Below, in pieces: positions 15,248 to 24,086 of a stretch of DNA of 44,562 bases. The notes beneath the pieces are model-generated. The model searched no databases. It had not been told where the DNA came from and saw only the letters and a list, made by a program, of their open reading frames with translations. A program made the translations under genes and the position numbers. Source of the stretch: an uncultured Pelagibacteraceae bacterium (GTDB lineage Bacteria > Pseudomonadota > Alphaproteobacteria > Pelagibacterales > Pelagibacteraceae); assembly GCA_902553465.1 (NCBI GenBank), contig CACDKW010000003.1, positions 1 to 44,562 of the forward strand. The letters run 5' to 3'. The stretch's first letter is position 1; the number at the start of each line of letters is the position of its first letter.

Positions 15248-16107
15248 TTTTTTTTCTTCGTTTTTGTAAATATTATTAGGATTACTCCAATTATAATTAT
15301 GGCTCCCCCAATAAATAATTCTTTAGTTGGTTCTTCCCCTAAAAGAAAAATTGCAGCTAATAATCCAGTGGGCGGTATACCCATAGTAACTATAGGCAGA
15401 ACTTTGTATAATGGATTTCTTTTTAAAACATAATAGAAACAACCATAAGTTATTGGTTGCATAATAAATCCCAAATAAATTGCTATAATCCAACTTTCAA
15501 AACTTGCATTTTTAAAGTAGTTGATTGTATTTCCATCAAATATTGCAGACATTCCTATTAATATTGGTCCAGAAAATAAACCTAACCAAGCAACAAGTGC
15601 TAGTGGATTTATTTCTTTACTTAATGGTTTAACTAAAACTTGTCCTAAAGCCCAAACAGCAGATCCAATAATAGTAAGTGATATACCAAGAACTTTACCA
15701 TCTAAGTTAGGAGATCCAGTTAAAATATAAACACCAACAAATGCAAAGGCAATTCCTATCAAAGCCCTCACTGTAGGTGTTTCTTTAAGCATGAAGAAAG
15801 CGAACAAAACTCCAAAAGGAACTTCAGTTTGAACAAGCAAAACTGCTGCTGAAGCATCAATTAAATCTAAACCAGTATATGTAATGCTGTACTGTATTGT
15901 ATTTGCTATTAGAGATGCGAAAAAAATTTTTTTAAGATATGCTTTTGGTATTGGAAACCACCAAACTAAAAGCAATGCCACAAAAGTAAATCGTAAACCC
16001 ATCAATAAAAAAGGAGGCAAATACTCCATAGCTGGTTTTGCTATTACAAAACCAAATCCTAAAAAAATTGGAACTAATGCTGCGATTAAAGAATCTCGAA
16101 GCGTCAA
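15244..16107 (-). CDS. EamA/DMT-family transporter
   Basis: A 287-residue inner membrane protein with about ten hydrophobic helices arranged as two EamA repeats, typical of the drug/metabolite transporter superfamily. The start is TTG, overlapping the TGA of the upstream oxygenase gene (TTGA), so the two are translationally coupled. Substrate unknown; partnership with a gamma-butyrobetaine-hydroxylase-like enzyme suggests a quaternary amine or related metabolite, but this is only context. Confidence 0.85.
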   Translation of the reverse strand: MTLRDSLIAALVPIFLGFGFVIAKPAMEYLPPFLLMGLRFTFVALLLVWWFPIPKAYLKKIFFASLIANTIQYSITYTGLDLIDASAAVLLVQTEVPFGVLFAFFMLKETPTVRALIGIAFAFVGVYILTGSPNLDGKVLGISLTIIGSAVWALGQVLVKPLSKEINPLALVAWLGLFSGPILIGMSAIFDGNTINYFKNASFESWIIAIYLGFIMQPITYGCFYYVLKRNPLYKVLPIVTMGIPPTGLLAAIFLLGEEPTKELFIGGAIIIIGVILIIFTKTKKKN

Positions 16108-17207
16108 AGTTTAAATTTTCTTTTTAAATGTCTTAATTTACCCTCTGTACTATCAAAATCTATGTAGCAACCTTGTAGAAATCTTTTTCCTTCACTTGGA
16201 TCAAACTTAGTTCTTCCATGTAAAACTCTATAATTATCCATCATCATAAGATCTTTTGGAGCTAATTTAAATTCTATTCTATTTTTTTCAGAGTTATATA
16301 AATCAGATAATCTTTTTCTAGCTTTATAATATAAATCTAATTTATTTTTTTCTAGCACCGGAACATAATCTAATCTTGGACTAAATCTTACTTGTTTAAA
16401 CTCTTTATTATCATCTAAATGAATTAATTCAGACCAATCTTCCAACAACACGCTTTTATCAGTAAATTTAAATCTAACTTTTACCTCTGAAAGAATTTTA
16501 TAAAATTCAGGATTCTCCTTTTTAAGAATTTCAGTTACTGTATATCCATCTACTAGTGTTGAAAAACCTCCTTTAACTTCATTTTCAATACAATGTAATA
16601 ATTGAATGCAAGGTACTGGATTTCTGTACGGATTATCAGTATGCGGACTTAAAGGTAAAGTTGTATAAGCTAAGTCATTTGGATTTGATTTAGATTTGAC
16701 ATTGAAATGTTCTCCAAAGTTAGTCCTTCTTACACTGCCAATTAAATTTGCAAATTTAACGATATAATTATTTTCTGTTGGAACATTTTTTATAACAACA
16801 AATCCGAACTCATAAAATGAAACTAATAAATCATACATTTCTTTCGATTCAAAAAAACCTTCTTTGTATTCAAAATTTTTTATATTTTTTAAAGCAGAAT
16901 CCCACTTTTTTTTTGGAATAGATTTTATTACTGTATCTTTATTTGAAAATTCAGTTTCGAGTTTACTTATATCAAGTTTAGAATTTACACCGTCATTAAA
17001 ATCAACTTCAAGAAAACCATTTTTTATTTGAACTTTTTTGATAATTATTTCCCCATTCATTGTTGAAGGATCAAATAATCTTTGTTGTGTACCTTTATCT
17101 AAGAATTCATCTCCATCAACTCTTTCTCTTAGCCAAAAAGGGTGAATCTCTTGAACTGATTCGCCATTATTAAAGAAAACTTTATTTTCGTTTAGTTCAA
17201 TTTTCAT
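16104..17207 (-). CDS. Gamma-butyrobetaine hydroxylase-like Fe(II)/2-oxoglutarate dioxygenase
   Basis: A 367-residue protein with an N-terminal domain like that of gamma-butyrobetaine/trimethyllysine hydroxylases (HPFWLRERVDGDEF, then QQRLFDPSTM). A TauD-type catalytic domain follows, with iron ligands in LSPHTDNPYRNPVPC (H-x-D) and DNYRVLHGRTKF (distal His) and an Arg in GKRFLQGCYID. The length fits GBBH/TMLH enzymes (about 370-390 aa). In marine bacteria this family can feed carnitine-type or other quaternary-amine metabolism. The exact substrate is open. Confidence 0.88.
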   Translation of the reverse strand: MKIELNENKVFFNNGESVQEIHPFWLRERVDGDEFLDKGTQQRLFDPSTMNGEIIIKKVQIKNGFLEVDFNDGVNSKLDISKLETEFSNKDTVIKSIPKKKWDSALKNIKNFEYKEGFFESKEMYDLLVSFYEFGFVVIKNVPTENNYIVKFANLIGSVRRTNFGEHFNVKSKSNPNDLAYTTLPLSPHTDNPYRNPVPCIQLLHCIENEVKGGFSTLVDGYTVTEILKKENPEFYKILSEVKVRFKFTDKSVLLEDWSELIHLDDNKEFKQVRFSPRLDYVPVLEKNKLDLYYKARKRLSDLYNSEKNRIEFKLAPKDLMMMDNYRVLHGRTKFDPSEGKRFLQGCYIDFDSTEGKLRHLKRKFKL

Positions 17208-17276
17208 AAGATTTTTTGAGGATTATTTAAAATTTAGCTTTAATCAAGATAAATAAGATAGTATGTGATTGTTGCC

Positions 17277-18095
17277 ATGGATCAATTTGGGAAAAAAGAA
17301 TTCAGATATTATGCTAATTTTTTAAGTAGTTTGGCAAAGGATATGACTAGGTTTTATTACTTAAAACTAAACAAGCCGTTTAAAGTAATAAATAAAAGCA
17401 AAGGTAAGGGGTATGATCCCGTCACAAAAGCGGATAGAGCTTTTGAAAAATTTATAAGATCTAAAATAAAAAAGAGATTTCCAACTCATGAAATTATTGG
17501 TGAAGAATTTGGTCGTAAAAAAACCAAGAGTGATTTTACTTGGGTAATTGATCCAATAGATGGAACTAGATCTTTTGTAATTGGCAACCCTACTTGGAGT
17601 AATTTAATAGCTCTAAACTACAAAGGAAATCCAATTGTTGGTTTAGCAAATTTTCCTAAACTAAGTAAATATTATTTAAACTATTCAAATAAAACTGCTT
17701 ATGTTGTTAACATTGCTTGCGTCGGAAAAGATAAGAAAAAAAAATTATTAGTAAATAAAAAAGCTACTTTTAAAAATGTTAAAGTTGCAGGGGCATTCCA
17801 TGGCTGGCTTTCGTTAAAAAAACAAAGCAAGATTCCTAAAGTTTTAAAACTTATGCAGTTTCCTTGTTTTGATGCATTAAGTTATGCTCATTTTTGTGAA
17901 GGTAAAATTGACATAGTTTTACAATGTCAAAATAAAATATGGGATGTACATGCATTAATTCCTATAATTTCTGCAGCAGGAGGTATAGCATCTAATTGGA
18001 AAAATGGTGATGCTAAACATGGAGGTAGTATTTTAGTTTCAGCAAATAAAACTATACACAAAAAAATGCTAAAACTTTTAAAACCTGCACTTTAA
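17277..18095 (+). CDS. Inositol monophosphatase family protein, HisN-like histidinol-phosphatase
   Basis: Mg-dependent phosphatase of the inositol monophosphatase family. Motifs are the GEEFGR metal-site Glu, WVIDPIDGTRSFVIGNPTW and the later IWDVHALIPIISAAGG (Asp ligand). The DPIDGTRSFV-GNPTW form resembles HisN, the histidinol-phosphate phosphatase of many alphaproteobacteria, but other sugar-phosphate substrates are possible. I chose the ATG at 17277 (272 aa); an in-frame GTG at 17265 would add four residues and neither has a clear Shine-Dalgarno. The downstream amidotransferase starts 3 bases after its stop. Confidence 0.85.
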   Translation: MDQFGKKEFRYYANFLSSLAKDMTRFYYLKLNKPFKVINKSKGKGYDPVTKADRAFEKFIRSKIKKRFPTHEIIGEEFGRKKTKSDFTWVIDPIDGTRSFVIGNPTWSNLIALNYKGNPIVGLANFPKLSKYYLNYSNKTAYVVNIACVGKDKKKKLLVNKKATFKNVKVAGAFHGWLSLKKQSKIPKVLKLMQFPCFDALSYAHFCEGKIDIVLQCQNKIWDVHALIPIISAAGGIASNWKNGDAKHGGSILVSANKTIHKKMLKLLKPAL

Positions 18096-18098
18096 AAA

Positions 18099-18821
18099 AT
18101 GAAAGTAATAGTTTTACAACACATTAGTATAGAAGATCCTGGATACATTAAAGATTTAATGATCAAAGATGGTGTTGAGTTAACTACAATCGAATTAGAT
18201 GAAGGCCAAAAAATTCCTACTGACCTATCAAAGTTCGATGCAATGTTTTGTATGGGTGGTCCAATGGATACTTGGATGGAAAAAGATTATCCTTGGCTTA
18301 TTCAAGAAAAAAAAGCGATTAAAGAATTTGTTATTTCATTAAAAAAACCTTATCTAGGTTTTTGTTTAGGATGTCAGTTACTAGGAGAAGTTACAGGTGG
18401 AAAGGTAGTCAAATCTAAAAATCCTGAAATTGGAATGTTAGATATTGATTTTTCAGAAAATAAAAAAAATGATTTATTATTTTCTAAATTTCCAGAAAAA
18501 ATCAAATCTCTTCAATGGCATTCATATGAGGTTCAAGAATTAGAAAAAAATAATGACATAATTTTAATAGCCTCATCGCCAGAAACTAAATATCAAATTT
18601 TTAAGTATAAAAATCACGCTTATGGAATTCAATTTCATATAGAAATTAAAAAAAGTACCGTAAGCGAGTGGGGTTGCGTACCTGAATACAAATCTGCTTT
18701 AGAAAAGCAACTTGGTGAAGGAGCATTAGATAAATTTGATAAAGACTCTCAAGTTCATATGTCTAGTATGAACGATTATTCTAAAATATTGTACGAAAAT
18801 TTCAAAAAATTGGTGCAATAA
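18099..18821 (+). CDS. Stand-alone class I glutamine amidotransferase (GMP synthase-like)
   Basis: A 240-residue class I glutamine amidotransferase domain without any synthetase domain. The nucleophile Cys lies in LGFCLGCQLLGE and the His-Glu pair in IQFHIEIKKS, where the usual Pro between His and Glu is Ile. FCMGGPMDTW is the oxyanion-region block seen in GMP-synthase-like amidotransferases. Such proteins may hydrolyse gamma-glutamyl compounds or supply ammonia to a partner. It is likely co-transcribed with the HisN-like gene. Confidence 0.85.
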   Translation: MKVIVLQHISIEDPGYIKDLMIKDGVELTTIELDEGQKIPTDLSKFDAMFCMGGPMDTWMEKDYPWLIQEKKAIKEFVISLKKPYLGFCLGCQLLGEVTGGKVVKSKNPEIGMLDIDFSENKKNDLLFSKFPEKIKSLQWHSYEVQELEKNNDIILIASSPETKYQIFKYKNHAYGIQFHIEIKKSTVSEWGCVPEYKSALEKQLGEGALDKFDKDSQVHMSSMNDYSKILYENFKKLVQ

Positions 18822-18882
18822 TTCTTCTTTAGTTTCTCCTATTATTAAGCTAGATTTTTAGATTAAATAATTAGGAGGGGAA

Positions 18883-20442
18883 ATGAAATCTAGAAATTTG
18901 GTCAAAATTTTGATTACAATTTTATTTGTTTTTTCAACTACACAATCTTTTGCAAAAACAATTAAATGGTCAATGCAAGGTGATAGTTTAACACTTGATC
19001 CACATGCTCAAAATGAAGGACCTACAACAATGGTATCAAGACAGATTTATGAGGCTTTAGTTACTAGAGGCCTAGATATGTCTATTGGACCACAATTAGC
19101 TGAAAGTTGGGAAACTACAACACCTAAGACTTGGAAATTTAATCTTAGAAAAGATGTAAAGTTTAGCGATGGAACACCTATGACATCTGAAGATGTTGTA
19201 TTTAGTATTTTAAGAGCTCAACAACGTACATCAGACTTTAAAGAATATATCAGCACTATTACATCAGTGAAGGCTACTGATGCTTATACAGTTGAAATTC
19301 AAACAAGAGAACCAAACCCAATTCTTTTGAACCAATTGTCAAATATATTCGTAATGTCTAAAAAGTGGTGCGAAGAAAATTTCGCATTGGCTCCACAAAA
19401 TTGGGATGCAGGACAAGAAACATTTTCAGCAACCAATTCAATGGGAACAGGACCATTTAAAATTACTTTAAGAGAACCTAATACAAAAACTGTTTTCAAA
19501 AAGAATACTAAATGGTGGGGTGATGTTGAACATAACATAACTGAGATACACTTGCTTCCAATTAAAAATGCTGCAACTAGAGTTGCCGCATTATTATCTG
19601 GAGAGTTAGATGTTGTAACAGATGCTCCAGTTCAAGACTTAGATCGTATTAGAGCTTCAGGTGCACATAAAGTTCAAAGTACACCGCAGATGCGTACAAT
19701 CTTTTTAGGAATGGACCAAGCAGCTGATAAACTTAGAACTGGTAATACTGGTGATAACCCATTTAAGAAAAAAGAGGTTAGACAAGCACTTTATCAAGCA
19801 ATTGACATAGAGGCTATTAAGAAAAAAGTTATGAGAGGTTTAAGTGAACCTGCAGGAATAATTACTTTCCCAGGAGTTACTGGATACACTAAAGAACTTG
19901 ATGCAAGATTACCTTATGATGTTGATGCTGCAAAACAGTTATTAGCAGACGCAGGTTACCCTGATGGTTTTGAAGTAGAACTTAGATGTCCTAATGACAG
20001 ATATGTAAACGACGAAGCAATTTGCACAGCTGTTGTTGGAATGTTAGGAAAAATTGGTGTTAAAGTAAATTTATTTGCTCAAACTAAAAGTAAACACTTT
20101 AAGGAACTTAAAGACAACCAAGGAGATTTTTATATGCTAGGTTGGGGTGTTCCTACTTTAGATAGTCACTATGTATTTCATTATTTGTACGAAACTGGCG
20201 CAAGCTGGAACAAAGTTAACTTCAGCAACGCAGAAGTTGATGCTGCAATAAGAGTAATGGAAGGTGAAGTTAATCTAGATAAAAGAAATGCTGCAATAGC
20301 AAATGCTTGGAAAATTGTAAAAGATAACATTGCTTATCTACCTTTACACCACCAAGTAATTTCTTGGGCATCAAAAAGAAGTGTTGATGTTCCTATAAGA
20401 CCGAATAATGAACCGTTATTCCGTTTTTCTAACGTAAGATAA
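18883..20442 (+). CDS. ABC transporter family 5 solute-binding protein (peptide/opine/nickel type)
   Basis: A 519-residue periplasmic binding protein with a clear signal peptide (residues 1-24, ending TTQSFA). Family 5 features follow: TLDPHAQNEGPT, YEALVTRGLDM, LAESWE, then WKFNLRKDVKFSDGTPMTSEDVV-type sequence. It captures oligopeptides or related cargo for the two permeases and double ATPase encoded downstream. The AGGAGG Shine-Dalgarno is near-perfect, fitting a highly expressed binding protein. A hairpin follows its stop codon. Confidence 0.93.
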   Translation: MKSRNLVKILITILFVFSTTQSFAKTIKWSMQGDSLTLDPHAQNEGPTTMVSRQIYEALVTRGLDMSIGPQLAESWETTTPKTWKFNLRKDVKFSDGTPMTSEDVVFSILRAQQRTSDFKEYISTITSVKATDAYTVEIQTREPNPILLNQLSNIFVMSKKWCEENFALAPQNWDAGQETFSATNSMGTGPFKITLREPNTKTVFKKNTKWWGDVEHNITEIHLLPIKNAATRVAALLSGELDVVTDAPVQDLDRIRASGAHKVQSTPQMRTIFLGMDQAADKLRTGNTGDNPFKKKEVRQALYQAIDIEAIKKKVMRGLSEPAGIITFPGVTGYTKELDARLPYDVDAAKQLLADAGYPDGFEVELRCPNDRYVNDEAICTAVVGMLGKIGVKVNLFAQTKSKHFKELKDNQGDFYMLGWGVPTLDSHYVFHYLYETGASWNKVNFSNAEVDAAIRVMEGEVNLDKRNAAIANAWKIVKDNIAYLPLHHQVISWASKRSVDVPIRPNNEPLFRFSNVR

Positions 20443-20451
20443 ATTAATCTT

Positions 20452-20485
20452 TTACAAGCCCTTTTTTTTATAAAAGGGCTTGTAA
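20452..20485 (+). terminator. Strong intercistronic hairpin between binding protein and permease genes
   Basis: A 14-bp perfect stem, TTACAAGCCCTTTT (20452-20465) with AAAAGGGCTTGTAA (20472-20485), has a 6-base loop. No T run follows the 3' arm, so it is more likely a partial terminator or an mRNA 3'-end stabiliser that raises binding protein over permease levels than a full stop. The permease start follows 16 bases later. Confidence 0.75.
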
Positions 20486-20501
20486 GTAGAATTTTCATAA
20501 G

Positions 20502-21485
20502 TTGATTAAATATTTTTTTAAGCGTCTGATACAATCTGCAATGGTGATGCTTGTCGTCGCCTTTGTTTCTTTTTCATTATTTAATTTTGTAGGTGATCCC
20601 ATCAATAATATGGTCGGAGAAGAAACATCAGATGAAGAAAGAGCAGAGCTTAGAGAAACTTTGGGATTAACTGATCCTATATATATTCAATTTTCTAGAT
20701 TTGTAGTTAACGCTTCCAAAGGTAATTTTGGAATATCTTATCAATTAAAAAGACCTGTTTCAGAGTTAATTTCTGAAAGACTACCTGCAACAATTGAACT
20801 TGTTTTGGTTTCAGCTTTAATTGCACTGGTTTCAGGGACTTTATTAGGTGTTTATACAGGTATAAATCGAAAAGGTTTTTTTAGTGATATTATATTAGCC
20901 ATTTCATTACTGGGAGTATCTCTTCCCACATTTGTAATAGGTATATTATTTATCTATTTATTTGCAGTAATTTTAGGAATATTGCCTTCATTTGGGAGAG
21001 GAGAAGTTGTTAGTCTTGGTTATTGGACTACAGGTTTTTTAACCTTAACCGGATTAAAAGCTATAATTCTTCCTTCAGTAACTCTTAGCCTTTTTCAAAT
21101 GACTTATATCATAAGACTTGTTCGAGCAGAAATGATGGAAATATTACAAACCGACTATATCAAATTTGCAAGAGCAAGAGGAATAAGTGAAAAAAGCATT
21201 CATTATAAGCATGCATTAAAAAATGGATTAATACCTGTAATTACAATTGCAGGAATAAACATTGGTACTTTAATTGCATTTTCAATAATTACAGAAACTG
21301 TTTTTCAATGGCCAGGTATGGGGTTTTTATTTATTCAAGCCGTTCAATTCGTAGACATACCAATTATGTCTGCTTACTTAGTTTTTATAGCATTTGTTTT
21401 TGTAATGATAAATTTCATTGTAGATATTTTATATTACTTTATTGACCCAAGAATTAGAGTTAAAGCGGAGGCAGTAAGTGGATAA
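20502..21485 (+). CDS. ABC transporter permease, DppB-like
   Basis: A 327-residue inner membrane permease of the DppB/OppB type. It has about six membrane helices, the N-terminal IKYFFKRLIQS block, and the EAA-like cytoplasmic loop ATPase contact (YIKFARARGISEKSIHYKHALKNGLIPV). The start is TTG at 20502 with a weak ribosome site, which would fit lower expression than the binding protein. It overlaps the next permease by 8 bases. Confidence 0.92.
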   Translation: MIKYFFKRLIQSAMVMLVVAFVSFSLFNFVGDPINNMVGEETSDEERAELRETLGLTDPIYIQFSRFVVNASKGNFGISYQLKRPVSELISERLPATIELVLVSALIALVSGTLLGVYTGINRKGFFSDIILAISLLGVSLPTFVIGILFIYLFAVILGILPSFGRGEVVSLGYWTTGFLTLTGLKAIILPSVTLSLFQMTYIIRLVRAEMMEILQTDYIKFARARGISEKSIHYKHALKNGLIPVITIAGINIGTLIAFSIITETVFQWPGMGFLFIQAVQFVDIPIMSAYLVFIAFVFVMINFIVDILYYFIDPRIRVKAEAVSG

Positions 21486-22404
21486 TAAAAATTTAACATT
21501 ATTAAATAGAATAAAAGATAGCGATATCTACTTTAGCTTTATAAAATCACCTACTGCTATACTTTCTACTTTAATATTAATTATAATTTTCTTTTGCTCT
21601 TTTTTTGTTGAACTAGTAACACCATATAATCCATTTGACCCTTCATCATTGTCTTTAATGGATGCATTTACCCCGCCTTCATGGACTGAGGAAGGTCTTG
21701 CTAAATTTGTTTTAGGAACTGATGGCCAAGGTAGAGACATGTTAGCGACAATTCTTTATGGATCGAGAATTTCTCTAATTGTAGGTTTTTCTGCAGTTAT
21801 ATTTGCTTTAATTTTAGGAGTGGGATTAGGATTAAGTGCAGGATATTTTGGTGGAAAGTACGAAATGATTGTTATGAGATTAACAGATGTGCAATTAACG
21901 GTACCAAGTATTTTAATGGCTCTTTTGGTTGATGGAATTGCTCGTGGAATTATTTCAAGAGAATTACATGATGAAATGGCAATTTATGTTTTAATTTTTG
22001 CAATCGGAATTTCCGAGTGGCCTCAGTTTGCAAGAGTTTCAAGAGCCGCGACTTTGGTTGAAAAAAATAAAGATTATGTTTCCGCTTCAACAATTATTGG
22101 CGTTTCAAATATAATTATTATGTTTAAACATATTTTACCAAATATAATGAGACCAGTTTTGGTAATTGGAACAATAGGGCTTGCACTTGCAATAATAGCT
22201 GAAGCAACTTTAAGTTTTTTAGGAGTTGGCGTTCCTCCTACAACACCTTCATTAGGTACACTAATTAGATTAGGTAATGATTTTTTATTTTCTGGCGAAT
22301 GGTGGATTACATTTTTTCCAGCAATATTTTTAGTAATATTAGCATTTTCAATTAACCTTTTAGGAGATTGGATGAGAGATACTCTTAATCCAAAACTTAA
22401 CTAA
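21478..22404 (+). CDS. ABC transporter permease, DppC-like
   Basis: A 308-residue second permease of the system. It carries the DppC hallmarks LGTDGQGRDMLATILYGSRISL and the EAA loop around YVSASTIIGVSNIIIMFKHILPN, with the GWGVP-like FLGVGVPPTTPSLGTL block. The start is GTG at 21478, inside the DppB reading frame, with a good GGAGG ribosome site. It overlaps the ATPase gene by one base. Confidence 0.93.
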   Translation: MDNKNLTLLNRIKDSDIYFSFIKSPTAILSTLILIIIFFCSFFVELVTPYNPFDPSSLSLMDAFTPPSWTEEGLAKFVLGTDGQGRDMLATILYGSRISLIVGFSAVIFALILGVGLGLSAGYFGGKYEMIVMRLTDVQLTVPSILMALLVDGIARGIISRELHDEMAIYVLIFAIGISEWPQFARVSRAATLVEKNKDYVSASTIIGVSNIIIMFKHILPNIMRPVLVIGTIGLALAIIAEATLSFLGVGVPPTTPSLGTLIRLGNDFLFSGEWWITFFPAIFLVILAFSINLLGDWMRDTLNPKLN

Positions 22405-24086
22405 TGACATTTTTAAAAATAAATAATTTAAGTGTTAATTATGAAATGCGAAGAGAAACAGTTTATGCAGCAAAAAAAGTAAATATAAATGTTGAAAAAG
22501 GTGAAATACTTGGTTTGGTGGGAGAATCTGGATCAGGAAAAAGCACAGTTGGCAATGCAATAATTAATCTTATAGATGAGCCCGGTAAAGTATCTGGTGG
22601 ATCAATAATTTTAGATGGAACTAATATTTATGAAAATCCAGAGAATATTCTTAAATTAAGAGGAAAAAAAATAGGTCTTATTTTTCAAGATCCTCAAACG
22701 TCTTTAAATCCTATACTTACAATAGGTGAACAACTAATCGAAACAATTCAAACTCATTTAAAATTAAATACTGAAGAAGCAAAAAATAAAGCTATTAATT
22801 TATTAAAAGAAGTAGGAATAAAAGATGCTGAAACAAGATTTAATAACTATCCTCATCAATTTTCAGGAGGAATGAGGCAAAGAGTGGTTATTTCATTAGC
22901 TCTTTGTTGTGAACCTGAGCTACTTATAGCTGATGAACCTACAACAGCACTAGATGTTTCAATACAATCTCAAATTTTAGATTTAATTAAAAGATTAACC
23001 AAAGAAAGAAATTTAGCAGTTATACTAATTACTCATGACATGGGTGTTATCTCTGAAACAACAAGTAGAGTAGCAGTAATGAAAAATGGAGATCTTGTAG
23101 AAATAGGACCTACGAAAGAAATATTAACAAAACCTAAAGAAATTTATACAAAAGCACTTGTAAGTTCTGTCCCTCCTACAAATAAAAAAATAAACAGATT
23201 TAAAATTATTGAAAAGGAAAACAAAACCCAAGGTGAAACTAATATTAAAATTTTGAACAGATGGACAAAAAAAGAAATTATTGATCAGGATTTAGTTAAG
23301 GTTAAAAATTTAAGCAAAACATTTGATGATAATTTTTTTACAGAAAGTACAAAAAATTCTGTAATGGCTGTCGACGATGTATCATTTAATATAAAAGAAG
23401 GTGAGTCATTTGGATTAGTTGGTGAAAGTGGAAGTGGTAAATCAACAATTGCAAAAATGATTGTTAATTTATACAGCCCAAGTGCTGGAGATATTGATTT
23501 TGATAATGTTTGCATAACAAAAATTAAAAGTAATAAAGAAATGATGAAATTTAGAAAACAAATTCAAATGATATTTCAAGACCCTTATTCGTCTTTAAAT
23601 GGAAGATTGAAAGTTAAAGATATAATTTCTGAGCCTATTAAACTTCACAATCCTTCAATAAGCTCTAAAGATATAGATAGTTATATTTATGATTTGTTAG
23701 AGTCTGTTGAACTAACCCAACAATCAGCGGAACGTTATCCACATGAATTTTCTGGAGGGCAAAGACAAAGAATTTCAATTGCAAGAGCCCTTGCAACTCA
23801 ACCGAGACTTCTTGTATGTGATGAACCAACTTCAGCTCTAGATGTAAGTATTCAAGCACAAATATTAAATTTATTGAAAGATTTACAAGAGCAATTAAAT
23901 TTGACAATATTATTTATTAGTCACGATTTGCCTGTTGTAAGACAAATGTGTGATCGAATAGCTGTTTTAAAAAATGGAAAACTTTGTGAGATATCAAAAA
24001 CTGAAGAGTTATTTAAAAATCCATCACATAATTACACAAAAGAATTACTAACATTAATGCCAAAAATTGAATCAATTTATAACTAA
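22404..24086 (+). CDS. Fused double ABC ATPase (DppD-DppF type)
   Basis: A 560-residue protein with two complete ABC ATPase domains. Domain 1 has Walker A GESGSGKST (about residue 40), the signature FSGGMRQRV and Walker B LLIADEPTTALD. Domain 2 has Walker A GESGSGKST (about residue 345), signature FSGGQRQRI and Walker B LLVCDEPTSALD. These correspond to the DppD and DppF subunits joined in one chain, a common variant in alphaproteobacteria. It is coupled by single-base overlaps to the DppC gene before and the serine hydrolase after. Confidence 0.95.
   Translation: MTFLKINNLSVNYEMRRETVYAAKKVNINVEKGEILGLVGESGSGKSTVGNAIINLIDEPGKVSGGSIILDGTNIYENPENILKLRGKKIGLIFQDPQTSLNPILTIGEQLIETIQTHLKLNTEEAKNKAINLLKEVGIKDAETRFNNYPHQFSGGMRQRVVISLALCCEPELLIADEPTTALDVSIQSQILDLIKRLTKERNLAVILITHDMGVISETTSRVAVMKNGDLVEIGPTKEILTKPKEIYTKALVSSVPPTNKKINRFKIIEKENKTQGETNIKILNRWTKKEIIDQDLVKVKNLSKTFDDNFFTESTKNSVMAVDDVSFNIKEGESFGLVGESGSGKSTIAKMIVNLYSPSAGDIDFDNVCITKIKSNKEMMKFRKQIQMIFQDPYSSLNGRLKVKDIISEPIKLHNPSISSKDIDSYIYDLLESVELTQQSAERYPHEFSGGQRQRISIARALATQPRLLVCDEPTSALDVSIQAQILNLLKDLQEQLNLTILFISHDLPVVRQMCDRIAVLKNGKLCEISKTEELFKNPSHNYTKELLTLMPKIESIYN

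Noticed and set aside
18822-18882. Riboswitch before the binding-protein gene
   Set aside because: Only 61 bases, AT-rich, without recognisable conserved loops; only a strong ribosome site is supported.
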